From contig UROF01000050.1 of NCBI GenBank assembly GCA_900549475.1, positions 1 to 5,392 on the forward strand: a stretch of 5,392 nucleotides of DNA. Direction: 5' to 3'. The stretch comes from an uncultured Eubacteriales bacterium. Its GTDB lineage: Bacteria > Bacillota > Clostridia > Oscillospirales > Oscillospiraceae. Positions 5,343-5,392 of the stretch are shown piece by piece. The notes beneath the pieces were generated by a model. The model made no database searches. It was not told the origin of the DNA and saw nothing but the letters and a program-made list of their open reading frames with translations. The position numbers and the translations under genes are program-made. Position 1 is the stretch's first letter. Every line of letters begins with the position of its first letter.

Positions 5343-5392
5343 CTGTCTCTTATACACATCTGACGCTGCCGACGATCTACTCTGTGTAGATC
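5343..5392. other. Untrimmed Illumina Nextera adapter (not genomic)
   Basis: 5343-5361 is the 19-base Tn5 mosaic end used in Nextera libraries (CTGTCTCTTATACACATCT). It is followed by GACGCTGCCGACGA (5362-5375), the reverse complement of the read-1 adapter. An 8-base i5 index TCTACTCT (5376-5383) comes next; its complement AGAGTAGA matches the standard index 504 from memory. GTGTAGATC (5384-5392), the beginning of the complemented P5 sequence, ends the contig. The order is exactly that of a read running through a short insert, so this is library artefact and not a transposon. Confidence 0.98.

Noticed and set aside
5343..5361. A Tn5-type transposon end
   Set aside because: The mosaic end is followed directly by Illumina adapter, index and P5 bases, so it comes from library preparation and not from an inserted element.
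5067..5392. Open frames reaching the right end on both strands
   Set aside because: They include adapter bases after 5342 and overlap a promoter, a palindrome and a terminator; neither has protein-like features.

Overview
The window looks like a draft contig from a moderately GC-rich member of the Bacillota, most likely a gut-type clostridium near the Oscillospiraceae. This is inferred from strong GGAGG-type ribosome binding sites, frequent GTG/TTG starts, a very A/T-rich intergenic region between GC-rich genes, and the style of the protein sequences; no marker gene fixes the taxon. The last 50 bases (5343-5392) are not genomic. They are an untrimmed Illumina Nextera adapter, index included, so biological sequence ends at about 5342.

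Left block (1-2576): a leftward transcription unit holds a histidinol-phosphate aminotransferase-like enzyme followed 37 bases later by the first 18 codons of another gene that runs off the left edge, possibly of the acetoacetate decarboxylase family. A LysR-type regulator is transcribed away from them. The 413-base A/T-rich gap between the two directions carries a good promoter for the regulator and a textbook LysR-family palindrome (CTAT-N7-ATAG inside a longer inverted repeat). The simplest reading is that the LysR protein controls the aminotransferase operon and itself. A very strong hairpin terminator closes the regulator gene.

Middle (2577-2963): a small rightward gene with a strong ribosome binding site and GTG start encodes a 74-residue hydrophilic, proline-, glycine- and lysine-rich protein of unknown function. 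It is followed by a second long hairpin, shared with the converging operon.

Right block (2969-5183): a leftward three-gene operon starts from a near-consensus promoter. It encodes AzlC and AzlD, the two subunits of a branched-chain amino-acid exporter, which overlap by ATGA, and then an unusual two-domain protein: an isochorismatase-superfamily cysteine hydrolase fused to a GNAT acetyltransferase resembling arylalkylamine N-acetyltransferases. The promoter lies inside the longest possible azlC reading frame, so azlC must start further in than its first ATG. Upstream are an 18-bp palindrome and a terminator belonging to a gene beyond the contig end.

No mobile element, CRISPR array or RNA gene was recognised. 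The most interesting items are the hydrolase-acetyltransferase fusion inside an amino-acid export operon, the small unknown protein, and the LysR operator region.
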